A DNA stretch of 64,000 bases from contig OY757019.1 in assembly GCA_963580285.1 (NCBI GenBank), forward strand, positions 67,075,076 to 67,139,075, read 5' to 3'. The notes beneath the pieces are model-generated. The model ran no database searches. It was given only the letters and a program-made list of their open reading frames with translations, and was not told where the DNA came from. Shown one piece after another: positions 33,171 through 43,935 of the stretch; positions within the stretch are counted from its first letter, which is position 1; every line of letters begins with the position of its first letter. A program made the position numbers and the translations under genes. Source of the stretch: Lucinisca nassula. Lineage: Eukaryota > Mollusca > Bivalvia > Lucinida > Lucinidae.

Positions 33171-34736
33171 TTACGTTGGAGCCGTCATAGAATCTGAGGC
33201 CTGACCCACCGGCGTGCAATTAAAGAGGGAAGCAAAGTTGCCAACCATGATTGGGTTAACAACCATGCATGCAGTCTGTCGTATAATATCCATGTTGTAC
33301 CCAATCTTTTTATATCGAAGAATGATTTTACGAAATTGGGTGCTGAAGTCATTGCGGTTATATATTTTTCTGAATTTATATGCTAAGTCACCATAAAATT
33401 CGGGTTCCGATAGACCTTGTTGCAGAAGAGATTTAAGTCCAATATTGAATTTTGAAATTAAATTAGAATGGCGTCTATAAAATTTTGAAAAGGCTTTGCG
33501 TAGTTTATGGTACCGATAACCCTGATTAAGGAGTTTAGCCGTTAATAATTTATTACGAGTGTTGAAGTCAGTTACATGACTACACACTCTAGCAAATCGA
33601 ATTAATTGCGAAATATAAACGCCATAGGATGGCGCACGAGGAACATCACCATCCAAAAAAGGAAAATTTACAATCTCAAAATTAAAGTCATCGCGTTTAT
33701 CATAAATTTTGCACGAAACAAATCCATCTACAATAGATAGATGTAAATCCAAAAACGGGGCCTCGGTATCAGAAGAATTTGCTTTATTTAACTGAAGTTC
33801 TAGGGGGTAAATCTGACTGATCAAACCATCAAAATAGGTATTATCAATATTTAATAAATCATCTAAATATCTAGAAGTAGAGCTAAAAGCTTCAATAATT
33901 TCAGATTGGTTATCAATGGAAAGCGACAAAATGAAGTCTCTTTCATAACAATACAAGAACAGATCAGCCACAAGAGGTGCGCAATTAGTACCCATCGGAA
34001 TGCCCACAATTTGTCTAAATAACTTAGTACCGAATCTAATATAAATATTGTCAAGTAGAAAGGTGAGGGCATCACACACTTTCTGACATGACCAAAGTGT
34101 ATAATTCTTATGCTCTTTAGAAGTGAAAAATGCATTTCTGACATTACATGCAAGATAGAGAGAATCTTCTCTGTGAAAAGCCCATTCAATTAAATCATTA
34201 AGCTTTTCTTTTATAAGATTATGAGGAAGTGTAGTGTAAAGAGTGGAAAAATCGTAGGTAGACAGACTAGAAGCACGAAAATGTCTAGATTTTAATTTAT
34301 TTAAAACCTCATTCGAATTTTTTATAGACCAAAACAGATTTCTTCCTGATCTTTCAAAGACTTTATCACAATATTTAATTACATGCGTTTTAATAGCAGT
34401 AAGACAGGAAGTTAATAATTTAGAAAGTTCAGTGGTAGTGCAAGAGCTAGAATTTGCAATAAACCGTGCTTTGTAAGGTTTTTTATGAAGTTTTGGTAAC
34501 CAGTATAGCGTAGGAAGCTTGTCTTGGCCTTCGTTAACACACACAGCAAACTTGGTGGCTGAAAGACAAACATGTTTATCTACTATAGCTCTCTCTTCAG
34601 CTAAAGGCTGAAGTTCATAGGCCTTAGTACCACCAAGCTCCTGCTTAAGCGTGTTAACATAGTGGAGCCGTCACACAACGACGACGTTGTTAGCGGCCTT
34701 GTCTGCAGGGGCCAAAACAAACTTCTTATGAAATTC
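33171..34736 (-). pseudogene. Penelope-like reverse transcriptase, copy 2, one internal stop
   Basis: The longest coding remnant here. Counting from 34544: LPKLHK near residues 16-21, ARFIANSS 26-33, YDFSTLYTTLPH 97-108, GIPMGTNCAPLVADLF 181-196, RYLDDLL 225-231, FLDLHLS 264-270, then a thumb-like region to residue 457 and TAA. The frame continues upstream for 42 codons to a TGA at 34671-34673, and before that for 21 more (KKFVLAPADKAANNVVVV), so the TGA is a nonsense change in a conserved N-terminal RT motif. Homology stops at 34738. These motifs fit Penelope-like RTs. No GIY-YIG endonuclease follows the RT; an N-terminal one could have been lost with the missing 5' part. Confidence 0.78.
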
Positions 34737-34738
34737 TT

Positions 34739-34940
34739 GCCTCCTAACTCATCAGTGCAACATCTCCGTGAACACAAAAATCAAAGAACCACAGAGGTGA
34801 GACAACGGTGAGGACTCGACAGCAAGAAACCACTGAAATGCTGGAGCAAAAGAAAACCAACAGTTAGACTCCGATGAGCCCGACCAGAGACAGAGCATCA
34901 GGCACCAACCAACATTATCTCTCTAATTTTCAATAAGCCT
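34739..34940 (-). repeat. Penelope-like copy 3: 3' UTR without terminal segment
   Basis: gcctcctaactcatcagtgc through aataagcctttacg, the same 3' UTR as copies 1 and 2, but joined directly to the truncated start of copy 2 at 34738/34739. The 361-bp terminal segment is missing. The two copies therefore stand head to tail. Confidence 0.75.
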
Positions 34941-35484
34941 TTACGTTGGAGCCGTCATAGAATCTGAGGCCTGACCCACCGGCGTGCAATTAAAGAGGGA
35001 AGCAAAGTTGCCAACCGTGATTGGGTTAACTACCATGCATGCAGTCTGTCGTATAATATCCATGTTGTACCCAATCTTTTTATATCGAAGAATGATTTTA
35101 CGAAATTGGGTGCTGAAGTCATTGCGGTTATATATTTTTCTGAATTTATATACTAAGTCACCATAAAATTCGGGTTCCGATAGACCTTGTTGCAGAAGAG
35201 ATTTTAGTCAAATATTGAATTTTGAAATTAAATAAGAATGGCGCCTATAAAATTTTGAAAAGGCTTTGCGTAGTTTATGGTACCGATAACCCTGATTAAG
35301 GAGTTTAGCCGTTAATAATTTATTACGAGTGTTGAAGTCAGTTACATGACTACACACTCTAGCAAATCGAATTAATTGCGAAATATAAACGCCATAGGAT
35401 GGCGCACGAGGAACATCACCATCCAAAAAAGGAAAATTTACAATCTCAAAATCAAAGTCATCGCGTTTATCATAAATTTTGCAT
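34941..35484 (-). pseudogene. Penelope-like reverse transcriptase, copy 3, C-terminal fragment
   Basis: Only the last ~180 codons remain (from SCKIYDKRDD to the TAA at 34941-34943). A TGA at 35208-35210 interrupts 'SKFNI' where copies 1 and 2 have a glycine codon. Homology ends at about 35484, where host element O resumes with tgaagtttgaatgaaattgg. It is upstream of copy 2 in the direction of transcription. Confidence 0.75.
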
Positions 35485-36697
35485 GAAGTTTGAATGAAAT
35501 TGGCCAGAGGGTTTAGGAGAAGTTGGCGTATGAAGCAAATTAAAGACATTTTTTTTTATTTTAAGCTATGGTGGCCATTTTGTTCATCGGAGCAGGATCT
35601 TTTAGCTTTTTTAGTAGTTTAGTCATCTAAGCAACATTCCTATGAATTTTGAATGAAACTGGCCGGAGGGTACAGGAGGAGTTGTCATTTGAAGATTTTT
35701 TCTATAATTTTTAGCTCTGACGGCCATCTTGTTCGTCAGAGTGGAACAGTTTTTTAGCTATTTTGGTAGGGAGTCACATATGTAACATTCCTGTGAACAA
35801 ACTGGTCCAAGGCTTTGGGAGGAGTTCGGGTTTGACGCAAATTTACATTGTTGTTCTATTTTTAGCTATAGTGGCCATTTTGCTCACAAGAGCATGATGG
35901 TTTTAGCTATTTTGGCAGAGGGTCATCTAAGCAACATTCCTATGAAGTTTGAATGAAACTGACCAAAGGGTACAGGAGGAGTTGTCGCTTGAAATTTTTT
36001 TCTATTTACAGCTCTGACCGCCATCTTGTTCGTCAGAGTGGATCGTTTTTGGTATTTTGGTAGGGAGTCACCTAGGTAACATCCCTGTGAAGTTTGAATC
36101 AAATTGGGCCAAGAGAAAAGGAGGAGTTTGCATTTGAAGCAAATTTACGATGTTTTTCTATTTTTAACTATTGCCGCCAGTTTGCTCATCAGAGCTGAAC
36201 CATTTTAGCTACTTTGGTAGAGGGTCACCTAAGCAACATTCCTATGAAGTTTGAATGAAATTGGCCCAAGGGTACAGGAGGAGTTGTTGTTTAAAGATTT
36301 TTTTCTATTTTTAGCTCTGGTGGCCATCTTGTTTGTCAGAGCAGAACGATTTTAGCTATTTTGGTAGGGAGTCACCTGGGCAACTGAAGTTTGAATCAAA
36401 TTGGCCCAAGGGTTTAACAGGAGTTTGTGTTTGAAGCAAATCTATGATGGATTTCTATTTTTAGCTGTGGCAGCCATTTTGCTCATGGGAGCACAACCAT
36501 TTAAGCTATTTTAGTAATGGGTCACCTAAGCAACATTCCTATGAAGTTTGAATGAAATTGGCCCAGGGGTATGGGAGGAGTAGTCGTTTCAAGATTTTTC
36601 TATTTTTAGCTCTGGTGGCCATCTTGTTTAGCCAAGCACAACAATTTTAGCTATTTTGATAGAGAGCAACCTAGGCAACACTCCTGTGAAGTATAAA

Positions 36698-38337
36698 CAA
36701 GACGGCCATGATGGCGCTGGATTGCTCACCTGATCCATAGAGTAACAAGTGGGCCCGGGGGAGGGCCATTATTGGCCCAAGGGCTTTAATGTGCATAATG
36801 TTGAGGGAGGTCTAAAGGTGAAGCTTCATACCAAACATCAACAAAGGCTATAATTTGAACAATCTTGGCAAAGGTCCACTAGATGAAGCTACACACCAAA
36901 TATCAAAGACCTGGGCCTTGCGGTTTCAGAGAAGAAGATTTTTATAAAGATATTCCCTACATAAGCCTATGCACCAGGGCTATATAAGTCTATGTAAAAC
37001 TATAGGGCCCCGGGGTGGGGGCATCTGTGGCCCAAGGGCTATAATTCGAACAATCTTGGTAGAAGTCCACTAGATGAAGCTCCATACCAAATATCAAAGA
37101 CCTATGCCTTGCAGTTTCAGAGAAGAAGATTTTTAAAAATTTCCCTTTATAAGTCTATGTAAAACCAAAGGGTCTCTGGGTGGCAACATTTTTGGCCCCA
37201 GGGCTATAATTTGAACAATCTTGGTAGAGGTTCACTAAATGACGCTTCATATCAAAGACCTGGGCCTTCTGGTTTCAGACAAAAAGATTTTTAAAGGTTT
37301 TCCCAATAAAAGCCTATGTAAAACCAGTGGGGGGGGGGGGGGGGGGGGGACCGGTTTTGGCCCCAGGGCTATATTTGTACAATCTTGGTGGAGGACCACT
37401 AGATGAAGCTTCATACCAAATATCAAAGACCTTGATCTTCTGGTTTCAGACAAGAAAATTCTTAAAGGCTTTCCATATATAAGCCTATGTAAAACCAGTG
37501 GTCCCCGGGGCAAGCCGTTTTTGGCACCAGGGCTATTAATCCATCTACTGGTTAAGCAGGAGAAGCTCTTGTAGCCATTTTGTTCACCCGGGCGGAACAG
37601 TATGAGCAATTTTTGTAGAGGGTCACCAAACGAACATTCCTGTGAAATAATTTCAAAATCCATCCACTGGTTAAGGAGAAGAAGTTGTTTAAAGGTTTTT
37701 CTAATTTTAGCTCTGGCGGCCATTTTGTTCACCCGAGCGGAACGGTTTGAGCAATTTTGGTAGAGGTTCACCAAAGGAACATTCCTGTGTTATAATTTCA
37801 AAATCCATCCACTGGTTAAGGAGAAGAAGTTGTTTAAAGGTTTTTCTATTTTTAGCTCTGGCGGCCATTTTGTTCACCCGAGCGGAATAGTTTGAGCAAC
37901 TTTGGTAGAGAGTCACCCAAGGAACATTCCAGTAAAATAATTTCAAAATCCATCTACTGGTTAAGGAGAAGAAGTTGTTTAAAGGTGTTTCTATTTTTAG
38001 CTCTGGTGGCCATTTTATTCACCTGAGTGGAACGGTTTGAGCAATTTTGGTAGAAGGTCATCCAAGGAACATTCCTGTGAAAAAATTTCAAAATCCATCC
38101 ACTGGTTAAGCAGGAGAAGTCGATAAAAGGTTTTTCTATTTTTAGCTCTGGTGGCCATCTTGTTTACCCGAGCGGAACAGTTTCACCCAAGGAGCATTCC
38201 TGTGAAATTAGATCAAAATCTGTTCAGCAGTTTTGGAGAAGAAGTTGTTTAAAGCAAAAGCTGACGACGGAAGCACGGACGAAGGACGATGGATGATCCC
38301 AAAAGCTCACCTTGAGCACTTCGTGCTGAGGTAAGCT
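36698..38337 (+). mobile_element. Hairpin element P inside element O
   Basis: Head CAAGACGGCCATGATGGCGC with attgctcacctgatcc; 3' hairpin 38304-38337 (AGCTCACCTTGAGCACTTCG ... GTAAGCT). The core starts with type 1 units (36840-37530) and changes to a ~120-bp unit (ggccattttgttcacccgag, aaaatccatccactggttaa) repeated about five times. A run of 21 G is at 37329-37349. The flanks gaagta / tgaaactgg of element O rejoin across it. Confidence 0.7.
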
Positions 38338-38491
38338 AATGAAACTGGCCTAAGGGTTTAGGAGGAGTAGTCTTTTAAAGCAAATTGTTGACACAGCATG
38401 CAGGACAACGCACAATGCACGATGGACATTCACTGATCACAATAGCTCACCACGAGCCCTTTGTGCTCAGGTGAGCTAAAAAAAAAAAAAA

Positions 38492-40057
38492 CAAGAGGAC
38501 CATGATGGTCCTATATCGCTCACCTGAGCTAAGAGATTTACATGTGGCTCCTTGGGCAGGACAATTTTTGGCCCCAGGGCTATAATTTGAACAATCTTTG
38601 TAGAGGTCCACTAAATGAAGCTTAATATCAAATATCATAAGCCTAGGCGTTCTGGTTTCAGATAAAAAAATTCTTGAAGGTTTTCCCTATATAAGCCTAT
38701 GTAACAGATGCGGGCCCTGTGGGGAAGGGGGGGGGGGGTGCATTTTTGGCCCCAGGGCTAGAATTTTAACAAACTTGGAAGAGGTCCTCTAGATGAAGCA
38801 GCAAGCGTCATACCAAATATCCAAGATCTAGGCCTTTTGGTTTCAGACAAGAATACTTTTAAAGGTATTCCCTATATTGGGTATAAGTGGAACAATCTTG
38901 GTAGAGGTCCATCAGTTGAAACTTCATACCAAACATCAAAGACCTGGGCCTTCTGGTTTCAGATAAGAAGATTTTTAAAGGTTTTCCCTATATAAGCCTA
39001 TGTTAAACTGGTGAGCCCCGGCGCTGGGGCATTTTTGGCCCCAGAGCTATAATTTAAATAATCCTGGTATCGGTCCACAAGAGGAAGCTTCATACCAAAT
39101 ACCAAAGACCTTGGCCTTCTGGTTTCTGAGAAGAAGATTTTTAAAAGTTTTCCCTATATATGCCTAAGTAAAATAAACCAAGCTTCATACCAAATATCAA
39201 AGACCTGGGCCCTCTGGTTTCAGACAAGAAATTTTTAAAGGGTTTCCCAATTATAAGTCTATGTAAAACAAATGGGCCCCATCGTGGGGGCATTTTTGGC
39301 CCCAGGGCTATAATTTGAAGAATCTTGGTAGAGGTCCACTAGACGAAGCTTCATACCAAATATCAAAGACCTGGGCCTTTTGGTTTCAGACAAGAAGATT
39401 TTTAAAGGTTTTCCCTATATAAGCCTATACAAAACCAGTGGGCCCACTGACCCGGGGCATTTTTGGTCCTAGGGCTATAATTTGAAAAATCTTGATAGAG
39501 GTCCACTAGGAGAAGCTTCATACCAAATATAAAAGACCTGGGCCCTCTGGTTTCAGACAAGAAGATTTTTAAATGTTTTCCCCACTATAAGTCTATGTAA
39601 AACCAGTGGGCCCCGGCACGGGGGCATTTTTGGTAGAACAATCTTGGTAGAGGTCCACTAAATGAAGCTTCATATTATCAAATATCAAAGGTCTGGGCAT
39701 TCTGGTTTCAGACAAGAAGATTTTTAAATGTTTTCCCTATAAAAGCCTATGTAAAAGCAGTGGGCCCCGCCGCTGAGGCATTTTTGGTCCCAGGGCTATA
39801 ATTTGGACAATCTTGGTAGAGGTCCACTGGATGAAGCTTCATACCAAATACCTTAGACCTGTGCCTTCCGGTTTCAGACAAGAAGATTTTTAAAGGTTTT
39901 TTCTTATTTTCTCCTTCCTCTGTTCAGCAGTTTATGAGGAGATGTCCTTTATAGCAATTGTGAATTGTGGACAGACGGAAGGACAGACGGATGGACGACG
40001 ACGACGGACGGTGAGTGATCAAAATAGCTCCCCCGGAGCCTTCGGCTCAGGTGAGAT
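38492..40057 (+). mobile_element. Hairpin element Q of variant type 1 units
   Basis: Head CAAGAGGACCATGATGGTCC with atatcgctcacctgagc; the changed stem (GGACC/GGTCC versus GGGCC/GGCCC) keeps perfect pairing. About eight units of the variant with aaccagtgggccccgg and cttctggtttcagacaag. 3' hairpin 40026-40057 (AGCTCCCCCGGAGCC ... GGTGAGAT) after (GACGACGACGGACGG). Confidence 0.7.
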
Positions 40058-40060
40058 AAA

Positions 40061-41290
40061 AACTAGACATGTGTCCAAAGTACACAGATGCCCCCGCCAT
40101 ATATCTTTGTCGATATGGCTTGTACCCATTCTCTAGAATGGCACGGGGGTGTCCGGAGGGACCCGGAGCTGTCCACAGGGACCCAAGGTCTGTGTCAGTG
40201 AATGCATCTTATCATAAGGAACAATAATATATATGGTTAAGTGGTGGGGATATGAATTGTTTCTGAGATATAAGGCCTTTTATGAATTGAAGAGGGGGCG
40301 GGGCATGGTCCGGGGTTGACCAGAGGGAGACAAAGTCTGTGTCTTAGAATGAGTCATATCATAAGGAACAATAATATGTATGGTTTAGGTGTTCGAATCT
40401 GATTAAGTCTGTGTCAGTCAATGCATCTTATCATAAGGAACAATAATATATATGGTTTAGGGGTGGTGACATGGATAGTTTCTGAGATATAACGAAGGGG
40501 GCGGTGCATGGCCCAGGGGGGACCCAAAGTCTGCTTCTTGGAATGTGTCATATCATAAGGAACGATAATATATATGGTTTAGGTGTTCGAATCTGATTAA
40601 TTTTCAAGATAATTAGGCGGGGCATGGGCCAGGGGTGACCGGAGGGACCCAAAATCTTTGTCTTGGAATGTGTCATATCATAAGCAACAATAATATATAT
40701 GGTTTAGGTGTGTGTTAGGGGGGGGGGATGGACCCAATGTCTGTATCAGTCAATGCATCTTATCATAAGGAACAATAATATATATGGTTAAGGGGTGGGA
40801 ATATGGATAGTTTCTGAGATATAAAGACTTTAATGAAGCAAAGGGGGCGGGGCATGGCCCAGGGGTGACTGTAGGGACCCAAAGTCTGTGTCATGGAATG
40901 AGTCATATCATAAGGAACAATAATATATATGGTTTAGGTGTTCGAATCTGATTAATTTTCAAGATAATTAGACATTTTGACAGTTTTGCATACAAATTCC
41001 TATATGACAATTTTGACCTGTTACGCAATCTGACCCCTGGGCCCACCCAGGGGCATGACCCTGGGTCAACTTGAACATGAACTGATAGGTCTTGGTCTGA
41101 GTAGATGTCATACCAAATTTCAACTTTGTAGCACAACAGGTAAAAAAATTATGTGCGAGTCCGAGGTTTCAGCTCGACATTTCAGCCCGGGGTGGTTACG
41201 AACGTGACATACGCACGAACGCAAGTACGGACGTAACATCACGGCGAAACGCTATATGCCCCACTCCTGCCAAGGCAGGCGGGGGCATAA
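40061..41290 (+). mobile_element. Hairpin element R
   Basis: Head aactagacatgtgtccaaag with hairpin GTGTCC...GTACAC and tag GATGCCCCCGCC; 3' hairpin 41255-41288 (TATGCCCC ... GGCGGGGGCATA). Units of ~170-200 bp carry tcatatcataaggaacaata, ataatatatatggtttaggt and gggcggggcatggcc. A (ACGCACGAACGCAAGTACGG) simple stretch precedes the hairpin. Confidence 0.7.
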
Positions 41291-43378
41291 AAAAAGAAAG
41301 AAACAAGTTTGGCATTGTCGCCATATTTGTTATGTGACAACTCGTATGCCTTGATTTCCATTTCCTAGTTTCTTAAAAGCTGAATGAAAATATGAAATTT
41401 GATTACAAATGGACCAGTGCTTTCTGATTAAACCTTTTGTTTTATTTTCATATTTAGATGATGTCACTGACCTTGAATACCCATTTCATTTTCTCATTTA
41501 GCTGCCTTCAACTACAAATTTTGCGAAAAAATACACAGTTTGACTTTTTCCCATACAAAGGCCTATGTGACCAAATTTTACCTTGACCTTAAATAGGTTA
41601 AGGAAATCAAGGGATCATAATTTGAACAAATTATTATTGGCTCTAGTCCCAAATAATACATACAAAGTTTCAGGAAAAGCGACCAACTGGTTCTTCTGAA
41701 GGTTTTTGACCTTATATGGGCATGGTAGTCCTATTGGTCATGTGACCAAACTCATAATTATTAATTTTCATTTCCTTGTTCCTAAAACTTTTGGATGAAA
41801 TTTAATTACAAATGGCCTAGTTGTTCCTGTTGAAAATAAGTTTTAATTTTCATCTCAGCATCACTTGGCCAAGGTCAAAGAACAAACTTGACCTTGAATA
41901 CTCGTGTAGTTCAATTAACTCCTTAAGCTAACTGCATCTACCAATTTCCAAATCACAAACTGCTATAGTTTCTGAAACAAGAGGGCCTAATGGCCCTATA
42001 TCTCTCACCTGTGTACCAGAAAATCATTAGTGCAGGAGACCACTTGACATTGCTACACTAAATATCTAAGCTCTGGGCCTTATGGCTTCAGAAGAAATTT
42101 TTTGAAGTTTTTTCCATTATAAGTCTATAGCAGCTAAGGGGCCCCGGGGTGTGGCCATTTGGACCCAAGGGGCAGGGTTAGCAGGATTTATGTAGGTGAC
42201 TATTTTATGTTGCTAGATACTAAATATCTAAGCTCTGTGCTTCACAGTTTCAGAGAAGAAGATTTTTTAAGCTTTTCTCCATTATGAGTCTATGGGAGCT
42301 AAGGGGCCTAGGGGCATGTCCCATTTGGACCCCAGGGGCATGATTGGCAGGATCTATGTAGGTTACCATTTGTCATTGCCACATGCTAAATATCTAAGCT
42401 CTGGGCCCTGTTGTTTCAAAAATGAAGATTTTTGAAGCTTTTTTCCATTATGAGTGTATGGGAGCTAAGGGACCTAGGGGCATGGCCCATTTGGACCCCA
42501 GGGACATGATTGGCAGGATTTATGTAAGTGACCACTTGCCATTGCAACATGCTAAATATCTAAGCTCTGGGCCCTGTGGTTTCAGAATAAGATTTTTTAA
42601 ACTTTTTTTTTTCCATTATGAGTCTATGGAAGCTAAGGGGCCCCAGGGCGTGGCCCATTTGGACCCCAGGGGCATGATTGGCAGGAAATATGTAGGTGAC
42701 CACATGCCGTTGCTACATGCCAAATATATAAGCTCTGGGCCCTGAGATTTCAGAGAAGAAGATTATTGAAGCTTTTTTCCATTATGAGTCTATAGGAGCT
42801 AAGGGGCCCCGGGCGTGGCCCGTTTGGACCCTAGGGGCATGATTGGCAGGAATTATGTAGGTGACCACATGCCGTTGCTACATGCCAAATGTCTAAGCTC
42901 TGGGCCCTGTGGTTTCAGAGAAGAAGATTTTTGAAGCTTTTTTCCATTATGAGTCTATGGGAGCAAAGGGGCCCAGGGGCGTGGTCCATTTGAAATCCAG
43001 GGGCATGATTGGCAGGAATTATGTAGGTGACCACTTGCCGTTGCTTCATGTTAAATATCTAAGCTCTGGGCCCTGTGGTTTCAGAGAAGAAGATTTTTGA
43101 AGCTTTTTGTCATTATGAGTCTATGGGAGCGAAGGGGCCCCGGGGCATAGCCCATTTGGACCCCAGGGGCATGATTGGCAGGAATTATTTAGGTGACCAC
43201 TTGTCGTTGCTACATTCTAAATAGCTGAGCTCTGGGCCCTGTGGTTTCAGAGAAGAAGATTTTTGAAACTTTTTTTTTACCAAGAGGGCCCAATGGCCTT
43301 ATAGCGCTCACCTGTATACCAGAAAATCATTAGTGTAGGAGACCACTGGACATTGCTACATACTAAATATCTAAGCTC

Positions 43379-43537
43379 AGGCAAAGTGTCCATGCTTATA
43401 AACCCTACTGGTTTCATTAGGCGACAGGGCTTGAGATGTAATTTCATCTCAATGTCTGGTAAAAGTCCCAAAAAATTGGAAGAGACATCTCCAAAATGAC
43501 CTATAGTGTTGTCGGTGATGTAAAACCTCAATTCAAA
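43379..43537 (+). repeat. SINE-like element, same insertion as at 11699
   Basis: aaccctactggtttcattag, cgacagggcttgagatgtaa and ccaaaatgacctatagtg; flanked by the same type 2 unit text as 11699-11866, showing shared descent of the two host elements. Confidence 0.65.
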
Positions 43538-43935
43538 CAAAATCTGTGCCTTATGGTTTTGGAGAAATAGATTTTTTTAAGTTTTTTTCCAGTATAAGTC
43601 TATAGAAGCTAATGAGCCCTGGGGGTTGGCCAATTTTGACCCAAAGGGCACGTTTGCAGGATTTATGTAGGCGACCATTTTGTGTTGCTATATACTAAAT
43701 ATCTAAGGTCTGTACTTCATGGTTCCAAAGAAGATGTTTGAAGCTTTTTTCCATTATAAGTTTGTTGGAGTTAAGGGGCCACAGGATTTGGACCCCAGGG
43801 GCATGATTGGCAGGATTCATGTAGGTGACCACTCAACATTGCTACATGCTAAATACCTAAGCTCTGGGACTTATGGTTTCAGAGAAGATTTTTTTTCCCC
43901 ATTTTATGTTGTTTTTTTCTTTTGTTTGTTTTTTT

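Larger units (their letters stand above)
31963..38477 (+). mobile_element. Hairpin element O, interrupted by a Penelope-like insertion and by element P
   Basis: Head CAAGAGGGCCCAGAGGGCCC with cgattcgcttacctg; 3' hairpin 38444-38477 (AGCTCACC ... GGTGAGCT). Its core is a ~145-175-bp unit with agctctggcggccat, agctattttggtagggagtc and aacattcctatgaagtttga. The Penelope-like block (32243-35484) and element P (36698-38337) interrupt it; host phrases resume on both sides (aacattccta...gaagtttgaatgaaa; ctgtgaagta...tgaaactggcc). Confidence 0.65.
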
